Below the pieces are notes generated by a model. It was not told where the DNA came from and ran no database searches. It saw only the letters and a program-made list of their open reading frames with translations. From Pseudomonas syringae KCTC 12500 (lineage in GTDB: Bacteria; Pseudomonadota; Gammaproteobacteria; Pseudomonadales; Pseudomonadaceae), in NCBI RefSeq assembly GCF_000507185.2, contig NZ_AYTM02000002.1:3321501-3385500 (forward strand): 64,000 nt of DNA. The letters are read 5' to 3'. Of this stretch, positions 18,788 through 30,777 are shown piece by piece. Position 1 is the stretch's first letter; every line of letters starts with the position of its first letter. A program made the position numbers and the translations under genes.

Positions 18788-20191
18788 CTACCTAGGCCCC
18801 TGTGCAACCACCGCGTTCGCAGGGGCTTGCCGCACTATCAGGGCAAGCACCACGATCAACGCCAACGCCAGTAAGGCAGCGCTCCAGACGAAGGCCATGG
18901 AGATACCCGCCGTTATCGCTTGGACTGAGTCCGAGGAATGCGCGCCATAGCTATAGGCGACGGTCAGCACGCTGAGCCCCAAGGTCCCACCGAGTTGATG
19001 GCTGACATTGACCAGACCCGATGCAGCGCCAGCGTCTGCCGGTTGCACACCGGTCATCGCTGCAGTGGTCAACGGACTAAGGCATGCGCCCTGACTTAGC
19101 CCAATCAGTAACAGTGGCATCACCACGGCAAGGTAGTGGTTGTCGGCGCGTATTCCAGACAGCCATACCATGCCGACACATCCCAAGGCCACGGCGCCTG
19201 CCAATAGCGCTCCGTTTCCAAACAGGCGGGTAAGCCGCGGTATTGCCAACGCAGCGGCAAAGTTTGCCAGGGTGGTTGGTAAGAAGGCCAACCCTGCCTC
19301 GCTGGCGCTGAAGCCAAGCACTTCCTGCAAGTACTGAGTCGTAAAGAAGTAGAAGCTCATCATTGCACCCAGGAACAACAACCGAGCGCTGTAGGCACCC
19401 GCGCGTACCCGGTGCTGGAATAACCGCAGCGGCAATATCGGCTCTTGGGTTCGGGCTTCATGCACGCCAAACAGCACCAGTAGAACGAGGCCAACGACCA
19501 GCCCTGTTGCTGTGCGCTCGTCACTCCACCCTGCATGGGCGGCACTGACGATGCCGAAGACCAGGCTGGTCATGCCCAACGTCGACAGCACCGCACCGGC
19601 CAAATCGAATGTACTCGGTAGCACAGGCGTTTCGCGAACAACACGCAGTGTTGCGGCTATCAGCGCCAAGCCAAGGGGAAGGTTGATCAGAAAGCCTACT
19701 CGCCAGGATGCCCATTGGGTAAGCACGCCCCCGATAAGCAAACCAACACTTGAGCCGACGCCGGCGGTAGCGCCATACCAGGCGATCGCACGCGTGCGTT
19801 GCTGCCCTTCAAAATTGACCAGCAAAAGCGCCAAAGAGGATGGTGCAAGGATAGCCGCGCCCACTCCCTGTAGAGCCCGCGAAGAGACTAGCAACCACTG
19901 ACTCTGCGCCACGGCCACCAGCAGCGAGGCGAACATGAACAGGCCCAGGCCCATGACGAACATCCGTCGGCGACCGAGTATGTCACCGGCACGTGCGCCA
20001 AGAAGCAGCAAGCCGCCAAAAGCCAGGGTGTAGGCATTCTGTACCCATGACAGGGCGGTAGTACTCATCACGAACGTCTGGCGAATCTGCGGCAACGCGG
20101 TAATGACCACTGAGGTGTCCAGTACGATCATCAGATAGCTGCACAAGATAACCAGCAGGATTCCCCACTGGCTGCGAGACAGTGGAATCAT
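18788..20191 (-). CDS. MFS exporter, DHA2 (EmrB/QacA-like) family
   Basis: About 467 residues with roughly 14 predicted membrane helices. Family motifs: [17 protein letters not shown] (helix 1, with the conserved D), [28 protein letters not shown] (motif A) and the motif-C-like stretch [15 protein letters not shown]. The ATG at 20191 overlaps the stop of the upstream cupin gene (ATGA), so the pair is translationally coupled; a longer frame to 20308 is only cupin antiphase sequence. Proton-driven drug or metabolite efflux is expected; substrate unknown. Confidence 0.88.
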   Translation of the reverse strand: MIPLSRSQWGILLVILCSYLMIVLDTSVVITALPQIRQTFVMSTTALSWVQNAYTLAFGGLLLLGARAGDILGRRRMFVMGLGLFMFASLLVAVAQSQWLLVSSRALQGVGAAILAPSSLALLLVNFEGQQRTRAIAWYGATAGVGSSVGLLIGGVLTQWASWRVGFLINLPLGLALIAATLRVVRETPVLPSTFDLAGAVLSTLGMTSLVFGIVSAAHAGWSDERTATGLVVGLVLLVLFGVHEARTQEPILPLRLFQHRVRAGAYSARLLFLGAMMSFYFFTTQYLQEVLGFSASEAGLAFLPTTLANFAAALAIPRLTRLFGNGALLAGAVALGCVGMVWLSGIRADNHYLAVVMPLLLIGLSQGACLSPLTTAAMTGVQPADAGAASGLVNVSHQLGGTLGLSVLTVAYSYGAHSSDSVQAITAGISMAFVWSAALLALALIVVLALIVRQAPANAVVAQGPR

Positions 20192-20691
20192 TGCGCCTGA
20201 CCATAATCCGCATCGCTGACCTGTTCGAGCCAGTCGACCGTCTTCCCATCCAACGCCTCGGCAATGGCGATATGGCTCATACCGGTACCTGGTGCAGCAC
20301 CGTGCCAATGCTTGACAAACGGGGGAATCCAGACGGTATCGCCAGGGCGAATACGCTGTAGCGCTTGCCCTTCCTGCTGTACGTATCCCGCTCCGGCAGT
20401 CACGATAAGCGTCTGGCCTAGCGGGTGGGTGTGCCAGGCAGTCCGCGCGCCTGGCTCGAATGTGACAGTGGCGCCACCGATGCGCGCACCGTCGGTGCCT
20501 TTGAAAGGCGCATCCACGCGAACCTTGCCGGTGAAATATTCCGCCGGCCCTACGGCCGATTGCTGAGAACCTACGGGGGTCACGACTACGTTCATGGGCT
20601 GGGCACCTTCGCTTTCAGCGGTGAGTAGAGACAGTGAAAGCGCTGCTGCTGTTGCGAGTGACGTCATCACGAATCTCCGAGGGCTTTGCAA
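20188..20691 (-). CDS. Exported cupin-domain protein
   Basis: 167 residues. N-terminal signal [20 protein letters not shown] (with an RR pair, Sec or Tat), then a single cupin barrel: [26 protein letters not shown] is cupin motif 1 (metal-ligand His pair) and [16 protein letters not shown] is motif 2. Relatives are often called quercetin-dioxygenase-like or small-molecule-binding cupins. It is the first gene of the cupin-MFS pair and divergent from the LysR gene. ATG at 20667 is an alternative start but would lose the RR. Confidence 0.85.
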   Translation of the reverse strand: MQSPRRFVMTSLATAAALSLSLLTAESEGAQPMNVVVTPVGSQQSAVGPAEYFTGKVRVDAPFKGTDGARIGGATVTFEPGARTAWHTHPLGQTLIVTAGAGYVQQEGQALQRIRPGDTVWIPPFVKHWHGAAPGTGMSHIAIAEALDGKTVDWLEQVSDADYGQAQ

Positions 20692-20768
20692 AGACTTGTA
20701 ATCTATCAGTTACCTATCAACTCGATTAGTCACTATAATTCGCTTAAATCAATGAGCAGGAATCATCA
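20692..20768. promoter_or_regulatory. Divergent promoter region between the LysR gene and the cupin-MFS operon
   Basis: Only 77 bp separate the two starts. TATAAT at 20734-20739 with TTACCT 18 nt upstream is a plausible sigma-70 promoter for the LysR gene. LysR-type regulators generally bind such divergent intergenic regions; no unambiguous T-N11-A box could be fixed by eye. Confidence 0.45.
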
Positions 20769-21674
20769 ATGCTTCGGGAAAATGCTAATGATCTAATCGC
20801 CTTTCTGGCAGTGGCAAAGGAACGCAGCTTTACCAAGGCCGCTGGTAAGCTAGGGGTGTCGCAGTCGGCACTCAGCCATACCGTACGTGCTTTGGAAGCG
20901 CGACTAGGGCTGAGGCTATTGACTCGGACCACGCGAAGCGTTTCACCGACAGAGGCGGGTGAACGTCTCATCAGCACGGTCGGCCCTAGCTTCGAGGAGA
21001 TCGAGTTTGCCTTGGCTGCACTCAGCGATTTGCGTGACAGACCCGCAGGCAATATTCGTATCAGTGCCATGGACCATGCCTTGGAATTGGTTATTCGCCC
21101 TGTGCTGAAAAACTTTCTGCCCATGTACCCCGATATTTCGGTCGAAGTGTGCTGCGACTACAGCTTCGTCGACATCGCTGCACAAGGCTTTGACGCTGGC
21201 GTACGACTCGGCGAGGCGGTTGCCGAAGGCATGATTGCGACGCGTATTGGCCCCGATATGCGCATGCTGGTCGTAGGCTCGGCTGCGTATTTCGCTGACC
21301 GAGAAATCCCCGTCACGCCCCGCTGCCTGCCCAAGCACCTGTGCAACAACCTGCGCCTGCCGACTAATGGACGCGTTTACGCGTGGGAGTTTGAGAAGGA
21401 CGGCGAGACTCTAAACGCGCGCGTGTCCGGACAGATCACTCACAACGGTGTCTATCAGCTGCTCGACGCCGCCCTGGACGGGTTTGGTCTGAGCTATATC
21501 CCAGAAGATATAGCGGCGCCATACATCGCCAGCCGCCAACTTCAGGTGGTGCTCGAAGATTGGAGCCCTTGGTATTCAGGGTTTCATCTGTATTACCCAA
21601 GTCGCCGGCAAGCGTCACCGGCGTTCGCATTGCTGGTCGAGGCCTTGCGCTATCGACCAGCTATCGTTGAATGA
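20769..21674 (+). CDS. LysR-type transcriptional regulator
   Basis: 301 residues. N-terminal winged HTH (LIAFLAVAKERSFTKAAGKLGVSQSALSHTVRALEARLG, residues about 8-48), linker helix, then a periplasmic-binding-like effector domain starting at NIRISAMDHALELVIRPVL. The AGGA box 8 nt before the ATG fits. Located between the divergent cupin-MFS operon and the co-directional hydrolase gene, it probably controls some of the redox cassette in response to a small molecule. Confidence 0.92.
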   Translation: MLRENANDLIAFLAVAKERSFTKAAGKLGVSQSALSHTVRALEARLGLRLLTRTTRSVSPTEAGERLISTVGPSFEEIEFALAALSDLRDRPAGNIRISAMDHALELVIRPVLKNFLPMYPDISVEVCCDYSFVDIAAQGFDAGVRLGEAVAEGMIATRIGPDMRMLVVGSAAYFADREIPVTPRCLPKHLCNNLRLPTNGRVYAWEFEKDGETLNARVSGQITHNGVYQLLDAALDGFGLSYIPEDIAAPYIASRQLQVVLEDWSPWYSGFHLYYPSRRQASPAFALLVEALRYRPAIVE

Positions 21675-21838
21675 TGATCGGAGCTCATGACTCCTAGCGC
21701 TTTACGACGGCTAATCAAAGTATGCGCCTGACCCTAGTATGCCTCCATATTCATGCCGCATGACCAGAAACGTCAGTCATATCTTCCATGCCCTGAGATG
21801 ACTTCAGTCTGGCATACATGAAAAGGTGAAAGGGTATT

Positions 21839-22891
21839 ATGAGCAAGCTTCTCCGACATACCGCGCTGGCAGCGCTTCTGGGCGCATCGAGTGGGGAGCT
21901 GCTGGCTGCCGACTATAAGGAAAACCCTTATACATTGGTCTACGATGGTGCGATCAGTAAAAACGAGCCGGGCAAAGTGAATATTCACCCTGTCAGCTAT
22001 AAACTGAATGGCCTGGATATTTCGGCAAATATCTACACACCGGCCAACTTCGATCCCAAAGGTAAATATCCAACTGTCGTCGTGGCGCATCCGAACGGCG
22101 GAGTCAAAGAACAGGTTGCAGGCCTATACGCGCAACGCCTGGCTGAACTGGGATACATCACCATCACCGCTGACGCCGCCTATCAAGGCGCAAGTGGCGG
22201 CCAGCCACGCAGCGTCGACAAGCCTGCCTACCGCATAGAAGACATCCATGGTATGGCTGACTTTATCAGCCAGTACGGTGGGACCGACAACACCCGCTTG
22301 GGCCTGCTGGGTATCTGTGGTGGTGGTGGCTACTCATTAGCCGCCGCCGAGACGGATAAACGCTTCAAGTCGGTGGCCACGGTAAGCATGTTCAATTCCG
22401 GGCGCGTGCGACGCAATGGCTATGTCGACTCGCAACTCGACTCGGTGCAGCAACGCATGCAGCAAGCATCAGCGGCCAGGGCCCAGGAAGCTGCCGGCGG
22501 GGCGGTCATGTATTCGGGAGATGCCAATCTCAGCGATGAACAGATTGCCAAGCTACCCTTTGACTTGTATCGCCAGGGCTACGAGTACTATTGGAAGACC
22601 CACGCCCATCCAAACTCCACTTTCAAGTACACAACCAGCAGCCTGATCGATCTGATGCGTTTCGACGCCACCGATCAGATAGCGCTGATCCAGCAGCCTC
22701 TGTTGATGATTGCAGGCACTAAGGCCGACAGCCTTTACATGACTGAGGATGCCTTTTCAAAAGCCACCGGCACGAAAGATAAGGAGTTGTTCAAGCTCGA
22801 TGGCGCAACTCACATAGAGACCTATTGGGTTCCCAAGTATGTAAGTGCCGCCATCGTGAAACTCAATACCTTCTATAAACGGACCCTGTAA
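21839..22891 (+). CDS. Exported alpha/beta hydrolase (YcjY/dienelactone-hydrolase-like)
   Basis: 350 residues with signal peptide (LLRHTALAALLGASSGELLAAD). The alpha/beta fold is shown by YPTVVVAHPNGGVKEQ (oxyanion region), GITITADAAYQGAS-like strand and the nucleophile elbow LGLLGICGGGGYS, where the nucleophile position is Cys (G-x-C-x-G), as in dienelactone hydrolases. The acid lies near IAGTKADSLY and the His in DGATHIETYW. It probably hydrolyses an ester or lactone in the periplasm. Converges on the aldo/keto reductase gene with a terminator between. Confidence 0.85.
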   Translation: MSKLLRHTALAALLGASSGELLAADYKENPYTLVYDGAISKNEPGKVNIHPVSYKLNGLDISANIYTPANFDPKGKYPTVVVAHPNGGVKEQVAGLYAQRLAELGYITITADAAYQGASGGQPRSVDKPAYRIEDIHGMADFISQYGGTDNTRLGLLGICGGGGYSLAAAETDKRFKSVATVSMFNSGRVRRNGYVDSQLDSVQQRMQQASAARAQEAAGGAVMYSGDANLSDEQIAKLPFDLYRQGYEYYWKTHAHPNSTFKYTTSSLIDLMRFDATDQIALIQQPLLMIAGTKADSLYMTEDAFSKATGTKDKELFKLDGATHIETYWVPKYVSAAIVKLNTFYKRTL

Positions 22892-22915
22892 TCCCACCGG
22901 AGTAGTGCAATCGGA

Positions 22916-22939
22916 GCCTGCTTCGTTCGACGAAGCGGG

Positions 22940-22940
<1 letters not shown>
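22916..22940. terminator. Bidirectional hairpin terminator between convergent genes
   Basis: GCCTGCTTCGT (22916-22926) pairs with ACGAAGCGGGC (22930-22940), one G-U pair, 3-nt loop. It lies between the hydrolase stop (22891) and the aldo/keto reductase stop (22940-22942), so it can serve both directions. Flanking T-runs are weak. Confidence 0.65.
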
Positions 22941-24094
<1,154 letters not shown>

Positions 24095-24183
24095 GCGGAT
24101 AATCCTCAACGTTTGCAAAAATGCCTGCGAGCAGGCTGTGCTCATCAAGCGATGTATGGGAAAGATACAGGCTCGAAATACGT

Positions 24184-25116
24184 CTATTGGGCAAACGTGT
24201 TCTTCATGGCTTCGATTGTCTGGACAACGGAACCAGGCTCTTGAGCTGCTGGCAGGTTATCTCGGTCGCCGAAGGCGTCATGACCACCTGAAGGATCTGC
24301 AGGCAGCGCCGAAAACAGCGGTTCCAGATCCGTCTGGGCTGCGCCGCGTTCGGCCACAAGCTCAAAAGTCTTGCGCGTTGCGGCTGGGGAGCTCAAGGAA
24401 GACACGAGCACCTGGGCAATCTGTTTACGTGATACGACACCGTCAGAGGACGATCCTGCCCAATGTGTATCGCCTTGGCGCATGACCAACTGCTGCTGAT
24501 TGGCCGCGTTGTAATCGAACCAGCCTGGCCGAACGATGGTGTAGGGCAAACCACTGGCGCGTACAAGTCGTTCACCTCGGCGTTTCCAGTCGTGCCCCAC
24601 CGACGGCTTCGTCACTCCCACAGTCGTCATCAACGCGATACGAGCTGGCGCCTTCAGGGCACTGAGCACGTTGCGTACCGCTCCGTAGTTCACGGCCTCG
24701 GCGTCTTTCGCGTTGTTACCACTGATACCGTGAGTGAAAATGACACCCGTTACCCCGGCGACCGCCTCGTCGAGCGTTTCTGGACGCGTCAGGTCCCCTA
24801 CGACCACCTCCACGCCTTCAGCGAACAGCTTGGCCTGGGAAGGATCACGAACCAATGCTCGGGTCTGGTAACCCCTGCGCAACGACTCAGCAACCGCCGG
24901 TTGACCGATACTGCCGCTTGCCCCAACAACTAGCACGATGGGTTTATCGGTACTCATGGTTTCGTCGCGTTCAGATCGACGTGAAGGTTCCTGTGCCTCG
25001 GCAATGCCAGCGCTGCCGAAGCCTGGCAGCATCGAGCAGGCAGTCATCAAGCCGATCATCATGGCAACGGGCAGCTGAGACGCTTTAGGGGGCCTATCAG
25101 TCGCTACGATGTGCAT
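24184..25116 (-). CDS. NAD(P)H-binding NmrA/SDR-like protein with lipoprotein-like N-terminus
   Basis: 310 residues. From residue 54 (MSTDKPIVLVVGASGSIGQPAV) a Rossmann NAD(P)-binding domain of the atypical SDR/NmrA group, with VGDLTRPETLDEAV and the YTIVRPGWFDYN segment in place of the classical YxxxK. Residues 1-50 hold a hydrophobic stretch with LMTACS (lipobox-like) and a linker, suggesting envelope anchoring. A GGAG about 9 nt before the ATG at 25116 supports the long form; the internal ATG at 24957 would give a cytoplasmic protein. Confidence 0.8.
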   Translation of the reverse strand: MHIVATDRPPKASQLPVAMMIGLMTACSMLPGFGSAGIAEAQEPSRRSERDETMSTDKPIVLVVGASGSIGQPAVAESLRRGYQTRALVRDPSQAKLFAEGVEVVVGDLTRPETLDEAVAGVTGVIFTHGISGNNAKDAEAVNYGAVRNVLSALKAPARIALMTTVGVTKPSVGHDWKRRGERLVRASGLPYTIVRPGWFDYNAANQQQLVMRQGDTHWAGSSSDGVVSRKQIAQVLVSSLSSPAATRKTFELVAERGAAQTDLEPLFSALPADPSGGHDAFGDRDNLPAAQEPGSVVQTIEAMKNTFAQ

Positions 25117-25183
25117 TTATCGATTCTCCATCCTGGGGCTGAGTACAACAGCAAGTCGCGAACCGGATCCCGGGGGGAGTTGC

Positions 25184-26227
<1,044 letters not shown>

Positions 26228-26254
26228 TCACGATTTACATCGTGACTGCCCCGT

Positions 26255-26845
26255 TCAAACGGGTAGCTTCGTATCCTCAAGCCAGCCGTTCACCTGCTCC
26301 ATGGTCTTGCGCTCCTGATCGGCCTGCATGTCGAACCCCTTCTGCAGCTGCGCTCCAGGCGCATGACGCGCCAGAACCTGATAGCTGTTGCCTACGCCGT
26401 AGCCGCCGTGGGTAATGAAAGGGATGACGACCTTGCCCGCCAGATCGTGGTTGGACAGAAACGATCTGATTACTGGAGGCGTCGTTTCTCCCCAAATGGG
26501 GAACCCAAGGAAGACGGCGTTATAAGCGGCTATGTTAGGCAGATGAGTAGCAAGCGCAGGCTCGAAATCGCTATCACGCTCCTTGCGAGCTTGCTCTACT
26601 GTCTCTAGGTAGTCCTTGGGGTAGGCAGCGGCAGGCGTGATTTCGAAAATGTCCGCCTGCTGAGCGCGTTGAAGCAGTCCGGCGACTACTTTGGTATTGC
26701 CCGAGCGGGTGAAGTAGGCGATCAGGATTTTAGACCCACTAGGTTTATCGTCCGCACCAATGGACTGCTGCGAAGCCCCAAGCAGAGGCAAGCTTGCCAA
26801 GGCCGCCACTATCTTGCGGCGCATGGGGTCATGAGATGAGGTCAT
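26255..26845 (-). CDS. Exported flavodoxin-family protein
   Basis: About 196 residues from MTSSHDPMRRKIVAALASLPLL, an RR-containing signal-like segment followed by ASQQSIGAD. The flavodoxin domain starts at KILIAYFTRSGNTKVVAG (FMN phosphate loop T-x-S-G-N-T); YNAVFLGFPIWGETTPPVI is the flavin-contacting loop and FITHGGYGVGNSY the third. An FMN electron carrier or quinone/disulphide reductase partner for the cassette's reductases. A longer frame to 26896 adds atypical residues. Confidence 0.83.
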   Translation of the reverse strand: MTSSHDPMRRKIVAALASLPLLGASQQSIGADDKPSGSKILIAYFTRSGNTKVVAGLLQRAQQADIFEITPAAAYPKDYLETVEQARKERDSDFEPALATHLPNIAAYNAVFLGFPIWGETTPPVIRSFLSNHDLAGKVVIPFITHGGYGVGNSYQVLARHAPGAQLQKGFDMQADQERKTMEQVNGWLEDTKLPV

Positions 26846-27260
26846 CTGTCCCTCGCTTTTGAGCACCCTATATATGTATAAGCAATTTAACGGCAAGCGC
26901 GCCGTGTAACTACCCGTCTCGAGGCTCTAAGGCTTATGAGACGTCCTCATCAATAAAACGCCAGTGTGCAGTCAGAAAATGAATTTAGGATTGCCACGTC
27001 CAGGCGTCTTGATATGTTCCAGCTCACCAGCTACGGCGCTAGCCCCCCATCTCTCCTTACTGCCGCCAAGAAGTGCCGTAATACCGATCCTTTGACTATT
27101 CCTCCTAACTGCGCGGGCGTGCTTTTGGGTTATTTCGCAGCATGGAACGCTTTCATCGGGTCAGCAAACTGCACATTTTTCCCCCGTGGTGGGGCGACTA
27201 GCATCATGGCTTCGACTGTCTGCAAATCCATCAAAATTTGGGGCATGAATAAGGATTTCA
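26846..27260. other. 415-bp intergenic region between flavodoxin and SDR genes
   Basis: No gene is supported. A minus-strand frame reads MDLQTVEAMMLVAPPRGKN and continues with stops, possibly relic coding DNA. The 50 bases before the flavodoxin gene (TATATATGTATAAG near 26870) are AT-rich and may be its promoter. Confidence 0.4.
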
Positions 27261-27995
27261 TCAAGGTGCGACTTGTTTAACTGGCCGCACCAGTATCTCT
27301 TGGACCAGCACACGAGGATGCTGCGCGAAGGCGTATACCAGCGCTTGCGCGATGTCGTCCGGGGCCAATGCATCCAGGCTTTCGCGGCGGGCGTGCAGCA
27401 CCTCAGGCGCAACGTTGTGGCCGAACTCAGTCCACACGGCGCCTGGCTCGATCACTGTCACGCGAATGCCGTCAGCCCCTACTTCCTTACGCAGCGTCTC
27501 ATGGAAGCCGACGACCGCATATTTTGTCGCACAGTACACCGACCAGCCTTCAACGCCATAACGGCCGCCCGTGCTGGACACCGAGGCAATCATTGCACCG
27601 GGACGTCCGCGCATCAGTGGGAGTGCCGCGTAGGTGCAGTCGAACAGGCCGAGCACGTTAGTTTCCACCATGGTGCGCCAGTCGCTGGATTGGCTATCGC
27701 TGAATGGGCTGTACACACCGATTCCAGCGTTGTTGAAGAGCAGATCTAGCCCGCCAAAGCGCGCTTTTACTTCGGCAAACAGTGCTGCAACCTGAGTGCG
27801 GTCAGTCACGTCGCAGGCGACTGCCAACGCGCCATTGCCGATCTCAATAGCGAGCCCTTCAATCGCTTCGCGCCGGCGTGCAGCGAGTACTACCTGCACA
27901 CCTTCGCTGGCGAGCAAGCGCGCTGCGGCTTCGCCGATTCCGCTTGAGGCGCCAGTCACGACTGCAACCTTGCCAGTCAGATCCTGCATCTTCAT
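27261..27995 (-). CDS. Classical short-chain dehydrogenase/reductase
   Basis: About 244 residues from MKMQDLTGKVAVVTGASSGIGEAAA. TGxxxGIG cofactor loop, ACDVTD (adenine-binding Asp), NNAG and the catalytic Ser (SVSSTGG), YCATK (Tyr and Lys) are all present. No export signal. Substrate not readable. Co-directional with the next SDR upstream (95 bp gap). Confidence 0.9.
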   Translation of the reverse strand: MKMQDLTGKVAVVTGASSGIGEAAARLLASEGVQVVLAARRREAIEGLAIEIGNGALAVACDVTDRTQVAALFAEVKARFGGLDLLFNNAGIGVYSPFSDSQSSDWRTMVETNVLGLFDCTYAALPLMRGRPGAMIASVSSTGGRYGVEGWSVYCATKYAVVGFHETLRKEVGADGIRVTVIEPGAVWTEFGHNVAPEVLHARRESLDALAPDDIAQALVYAFAQHPRVLVQEILVRPVKQVAP

Positions 27996-28090
27996 TTCAT
28001 GTATTCCTGTCTTTACGCCGCTCAGGCGGCGGTGATGATTTCGAGCCCCCGGTTGGGACTGGCGATGTGCATGCACTTCGAATCAACCGG

Positions 28091-28927
28091 TCAGTCGCGC
28101 TTTGTAAAATCGGTAGTAGCACTGGCAGACGCCCAGGCTGCGATTTCCTCAAGCTGGTTATTCAGCGCTTTCGACACAATGTTGACTGCATCGCTACCGA
28201 GCAAAAGGCGCTGGGGTAACTCGGCCTTGGTCAGTGTCTGAACGATCAGACTCGCTGCGCGCTTAGGGTCGCCGGGCTGGGTGCCGTGCATGCGGTCGTT
28301 CGCTGGCCGGCGCGGGCCTACCGTAGCGGCATAATCGGCGATTTCGGTTTTGGCGCCCATGAGTGAGCGCCCGGCAAAATCGGTGCGGAACGCGCCAGGC
28401 TCAATAACCAGCACGCGGATGCCTAATGGCTCCACCTCGGTTTTAAGGGTCAGTGTTATCCCTTCCAAGGCCATCTTCGCCGCCGAATAATAGGCCGATC
28501 CTGGGTTCCAGAACTGCGCGCCAATTGAGGATAAGTTAACGATCGTGCCCGACCGCCGTTGGCGCATGACAGGCAGCACGGCTTTCATCAGCGCGACGGG
28601 GCCAAACACATGCGTGGCAAACAAGTTGGCGACATCCTCATCGTCCCCCTCCTCGACAGCGGCGCGATAGCCATAACCCGCGTTGTTGATCAGCACATCG
28701 ATTGGACCGAAGTATTCCTCGGCTTGAGTGATTGCGCGCGCGATGGACGCTTTATCGGTCAGGTCTAGCGCTAGGGCAAGGGCCCGCTCGGGATAGGCCT
28801 TTTGGAAGTCAATGACCTTATCGACAGTGCGTGCAGTAACGACAGCATTGAAACCTGCCTCAAGTACGGCATTGGCAATAGCGTGGCCCAAGCCAGATGA
28901 GCAACCTGTGATAAGCCAAGTATTCAT
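28091..28927 (-). CDS. Short-chain dehydrogenase/reductase (17-beta-HSD-like)
   Basis: 278 residues: TGCSSGLGHAIA, LALDLTD, NNAGYGY, catalytic Ser in NLSSIGA and YYSAAK (Tyr/Lys). The C-terminal half with IEPGAFRTDFAGRSL and the DRMHGTQPGDPKRAA segment is typical of SDRs annotated as oxidoreductases of unknown substrate next to LysR/AraC regulators. First gene of the minus-strand SDR pair. Confidence 0.9.
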   Translation of the reverse strand: MNTWLITGCSSGLGHAIANAVLEAGFNAVVTARTVDKVIDFQKAYPERALALALDLTDKASIARAITQAEEYFGPIDVLINNAGYGYRAAVEEGDDEDVANLFATHVFGPVALMKAVLPVMRQRRSGTIVNLSSIGAQFWNPGSAYYSAAKMALEGITLTLKTEVEPLGIRVLVIEPGAFRTDFAGRSLMGAKTEIADYAATVGPRRPANDRMHGTQPGDPKRAASLIVQTLTKAELPQRLLLGSDAVNIVSKALNNQLEEIAAWASASATTDFTKRD

Positions 28928-29579
28928 ATGTTTCCTCCGGTTTCAGTTTGCTTTCGCTTAGATCAAGCGGCATCAGAAGCGGCTGCCGTTGCGCCAGGCT
29001 GTAGGTGGAGGGCCGAAAAATCATCGTTACTACAACCACCACCGCCAGCACTAGCAAGACGGTGACTGTCTCAACTCTGCAACGATGTGAGATACCGCTC
29101 GCAAAGGCCATCAGCCCGCTCAATTCACCTAACTGCCCAGTTGCTAGCCAACGTCGACTTAAGTTGCCCGACGCCAGGCCGCTCGGTAAAACATCAATTA
29201 TTGTGGGCGTACTGTCGGGCTCCGATAAAGTGCCGTAATACGGAAAGTCTTATGACTGACTTTCACTAATGGTGAGCTCACATGATTTGGGATCCTGAAG
29301 CTGGTCGTTCGGGGTGGGCGAGTGGTTGGCAGTGCGCTCCAACGCACCACGTATTTTTATATAGGCCGTTATGCCGGTATGGTTGAATTGCCCCGATACG
29401 TGCTGCCACTGCATGTCGACGAACCTCCGCATACGCATTTGTTGATTAATGTTGGTAAGAAATACGTTATCACCAATTACCCCCGCTTGTCGGTTTTAGC
29501 ACCAGTAATAACGTCTTCCGTTCCTTTAGTGACTATAAGCTTTGCCGATGATCGCGAACGAGTCAATGATGAGAACGAC
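28928..29579. other. 652-bp region between the SDR genes and recombinase copy B
   Basis: A minus-strand ORF (28860-29123) encodes a hydrophobic stretch (VETVTVLLVLAVVVVVTMIF) but overlaps the SDR start and is unsupported. Homology to the upstream flank of recombinase copy A begins near 29453 (GTTATCACCAATTA, CGCTTGTCGGTTTT), so the recombinase module probably starts there. Confidence 0.45.
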
Positions 29580-30542
29580 ATGCACGAATTGACGAAACCC
29601 CATCAGAATGATCGGCGTCGGCTCACGGCGGTCGAATTTCAGACACTGGCCCAGGTTCCGGCCGCGGTCGAGTGGTTTGCCAACCTGGACAATCCGCGGA
29701 CACGACGTGCCTACCAGAATGACCTGGAAGACTTCTGTGGGTTTGTCGGATTGGCCTCGGCCGATGAGTTTCGGGTCGTGACCCGATCGCATGTTCTGGC
29801 CTGGCGTGCCCAGCTCGAGCATCGCGGTTTGGCGGGCGCCACGATCCGGCGCAAGTTGGCAGCACTGGCCAGCCTGTTTGATCACCTTCTGGAAAGCCAC
29901 GCGATTGCTGGCGGTAATCCCGTGCATGGAGTCAAACGGCCGAAGATTGAAAGTAACGAAGGCAAGACCCCGGCATTGGGTGATCACCAGGCCAAGGCGC
30001 TGCTCGAGGCGCCGGATGAAACCACACTCAAAGGGCAGCGCGACCGGGCGATATTGGCTGTGCTTCTTTATCACGGGCTGCGCCGCGAAGAAGCGGCGCT
30101 GCTGCAGGTGAGCGACATCCAAGACCGTCGTGGGATCCAGCACCTCAAGGTGCACGGCAAAGGCGGCAAGGTGCGGTACCTGCCGTTGCACCCTGTGGCG
30201 GCCGGGCGTATTCACCAGTACCTGGAAAGCTCGGGGCACCATTTGGCGGACAGGAAGGTGCCGCTGTTCATCCCGTTGCGAGGTAAATTGACCGGTGCAG
30301 GCATCACGTCCAACGGCATCTACACCGTGGTGGCGGCTTACGCGAAGAAGGCCAGGATTGAGGTCGACGGCCTGGGCGTCCATGGACTCAGAGCCACCGC
30401 AGCCACCAACGCTCTGGAGCACGAAGCCGACATCGCCAAGGTCCAAGCGTGGCTAGGTCATGCCAACATCAGCACGACCAAGATCTATGATCGCCGGGAG
30501 AACCGGCCGGAGGATTCACCGACCTACAAGGTGAAGTATTGA
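29580..30542 (+). CDS. Tyrosine recombinase, XerC/D-like (copy B, intact)
   Basis: 320 residues aligned end to end with copy A, differing at roughly 14 positions by eye (for example N-terminal [35 protein letters not shown]). All catalytic residues are retained: R of HGLRREE, GKGGK Lys, [19 protein letters not shown] and KIYDRR. The ATG at 29580 matches the start of copy A; the frame is open upstream to 29322, but that extension has no counterpart in copy A. Forms a direct repeat with copy A about 17 kb away. Confidence 0.92.
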   Translation: MHELTKPHQNDRRRLTAVEFQTLAQVPAAVEWFANLDNPRTRRAYQNDLEDFCGFVGLASADEFRVVTRSHVLAWRAQLEHRGLAGATIRRKLAALASLFDHLLESHAIAGGNPVHGVKRPKIESNEGKTPALGDHQAKALLEAPDETTLKGQRDRAILAVLLYHGLRREEAALLQVSDIQDRRGIQHLKVHGKGGKVRYLPLHPVAAGRIHQYLESSGHHLADRKVPLFIPLRGKLTGAGITSNGIYTVVAAYAKKARIEVDGLGVHGLRATAATNALEHEADIAKVQAWLGHANISTTKIYDRRENRPEDSPTYKVKY

Positions 30543-30570
30543 TAGAAGGCGTTGAGGGCAGAGCAACAGC

Positions 30571-30777
30571 TCACCCACGCGCATTGTCGAGAATGTGGTG
30601 TAACGCTACCCAAGGATGATGACCTTCCACATCACTGCCGCCGCAGGTATCGGCGTGTAGAAAGGGGGGTAGGCAGTCTTCCAGTGCTTGGCTTTCCATG
30701 CAGCCAGTGCATACAGCACGTCCGGCAACGATCGACCATCGACCGTTCCATTCTTCAATACCTCGTTCAGTCTCCAC
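30571..30777 (-). CDS. Small Cys/His-rich protein convergent with the recombinase (copy B)
   Basis: 68 residues from METERGIEEWNGRW, sharing AVCTGCMESQALEDC and PFLHADTC with the copy at 13325-13549, and the same C-terminal block (HHPWVALHHILDNARG). Unknown function; a single zinc site is plausible. It ends 28 nt from the recombinase stop, in opposite orientation, as in copy A. Confidence 0.55.
   Translation of the reverse strand: METERGIEEWNGRWSIVAGRAVCTGCMESQALEDCLPPFLHADTCGGSDVEGHHPWVALHHILDNARG

Noticed and set aside
28860..29123. Hydrophobic 87-residue minus-strand ORF
   Set aside because: Overlaps the SDR gene start out of frame, lacks a clear ribosome-binding site and has no recognised relative.
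29322..29579. N-terminal extension of recombinase copy B
   Set aside because: The frame is open but has no counterpart in copy A and starts before the module's homology; the ATG at 29580 matches copy A.
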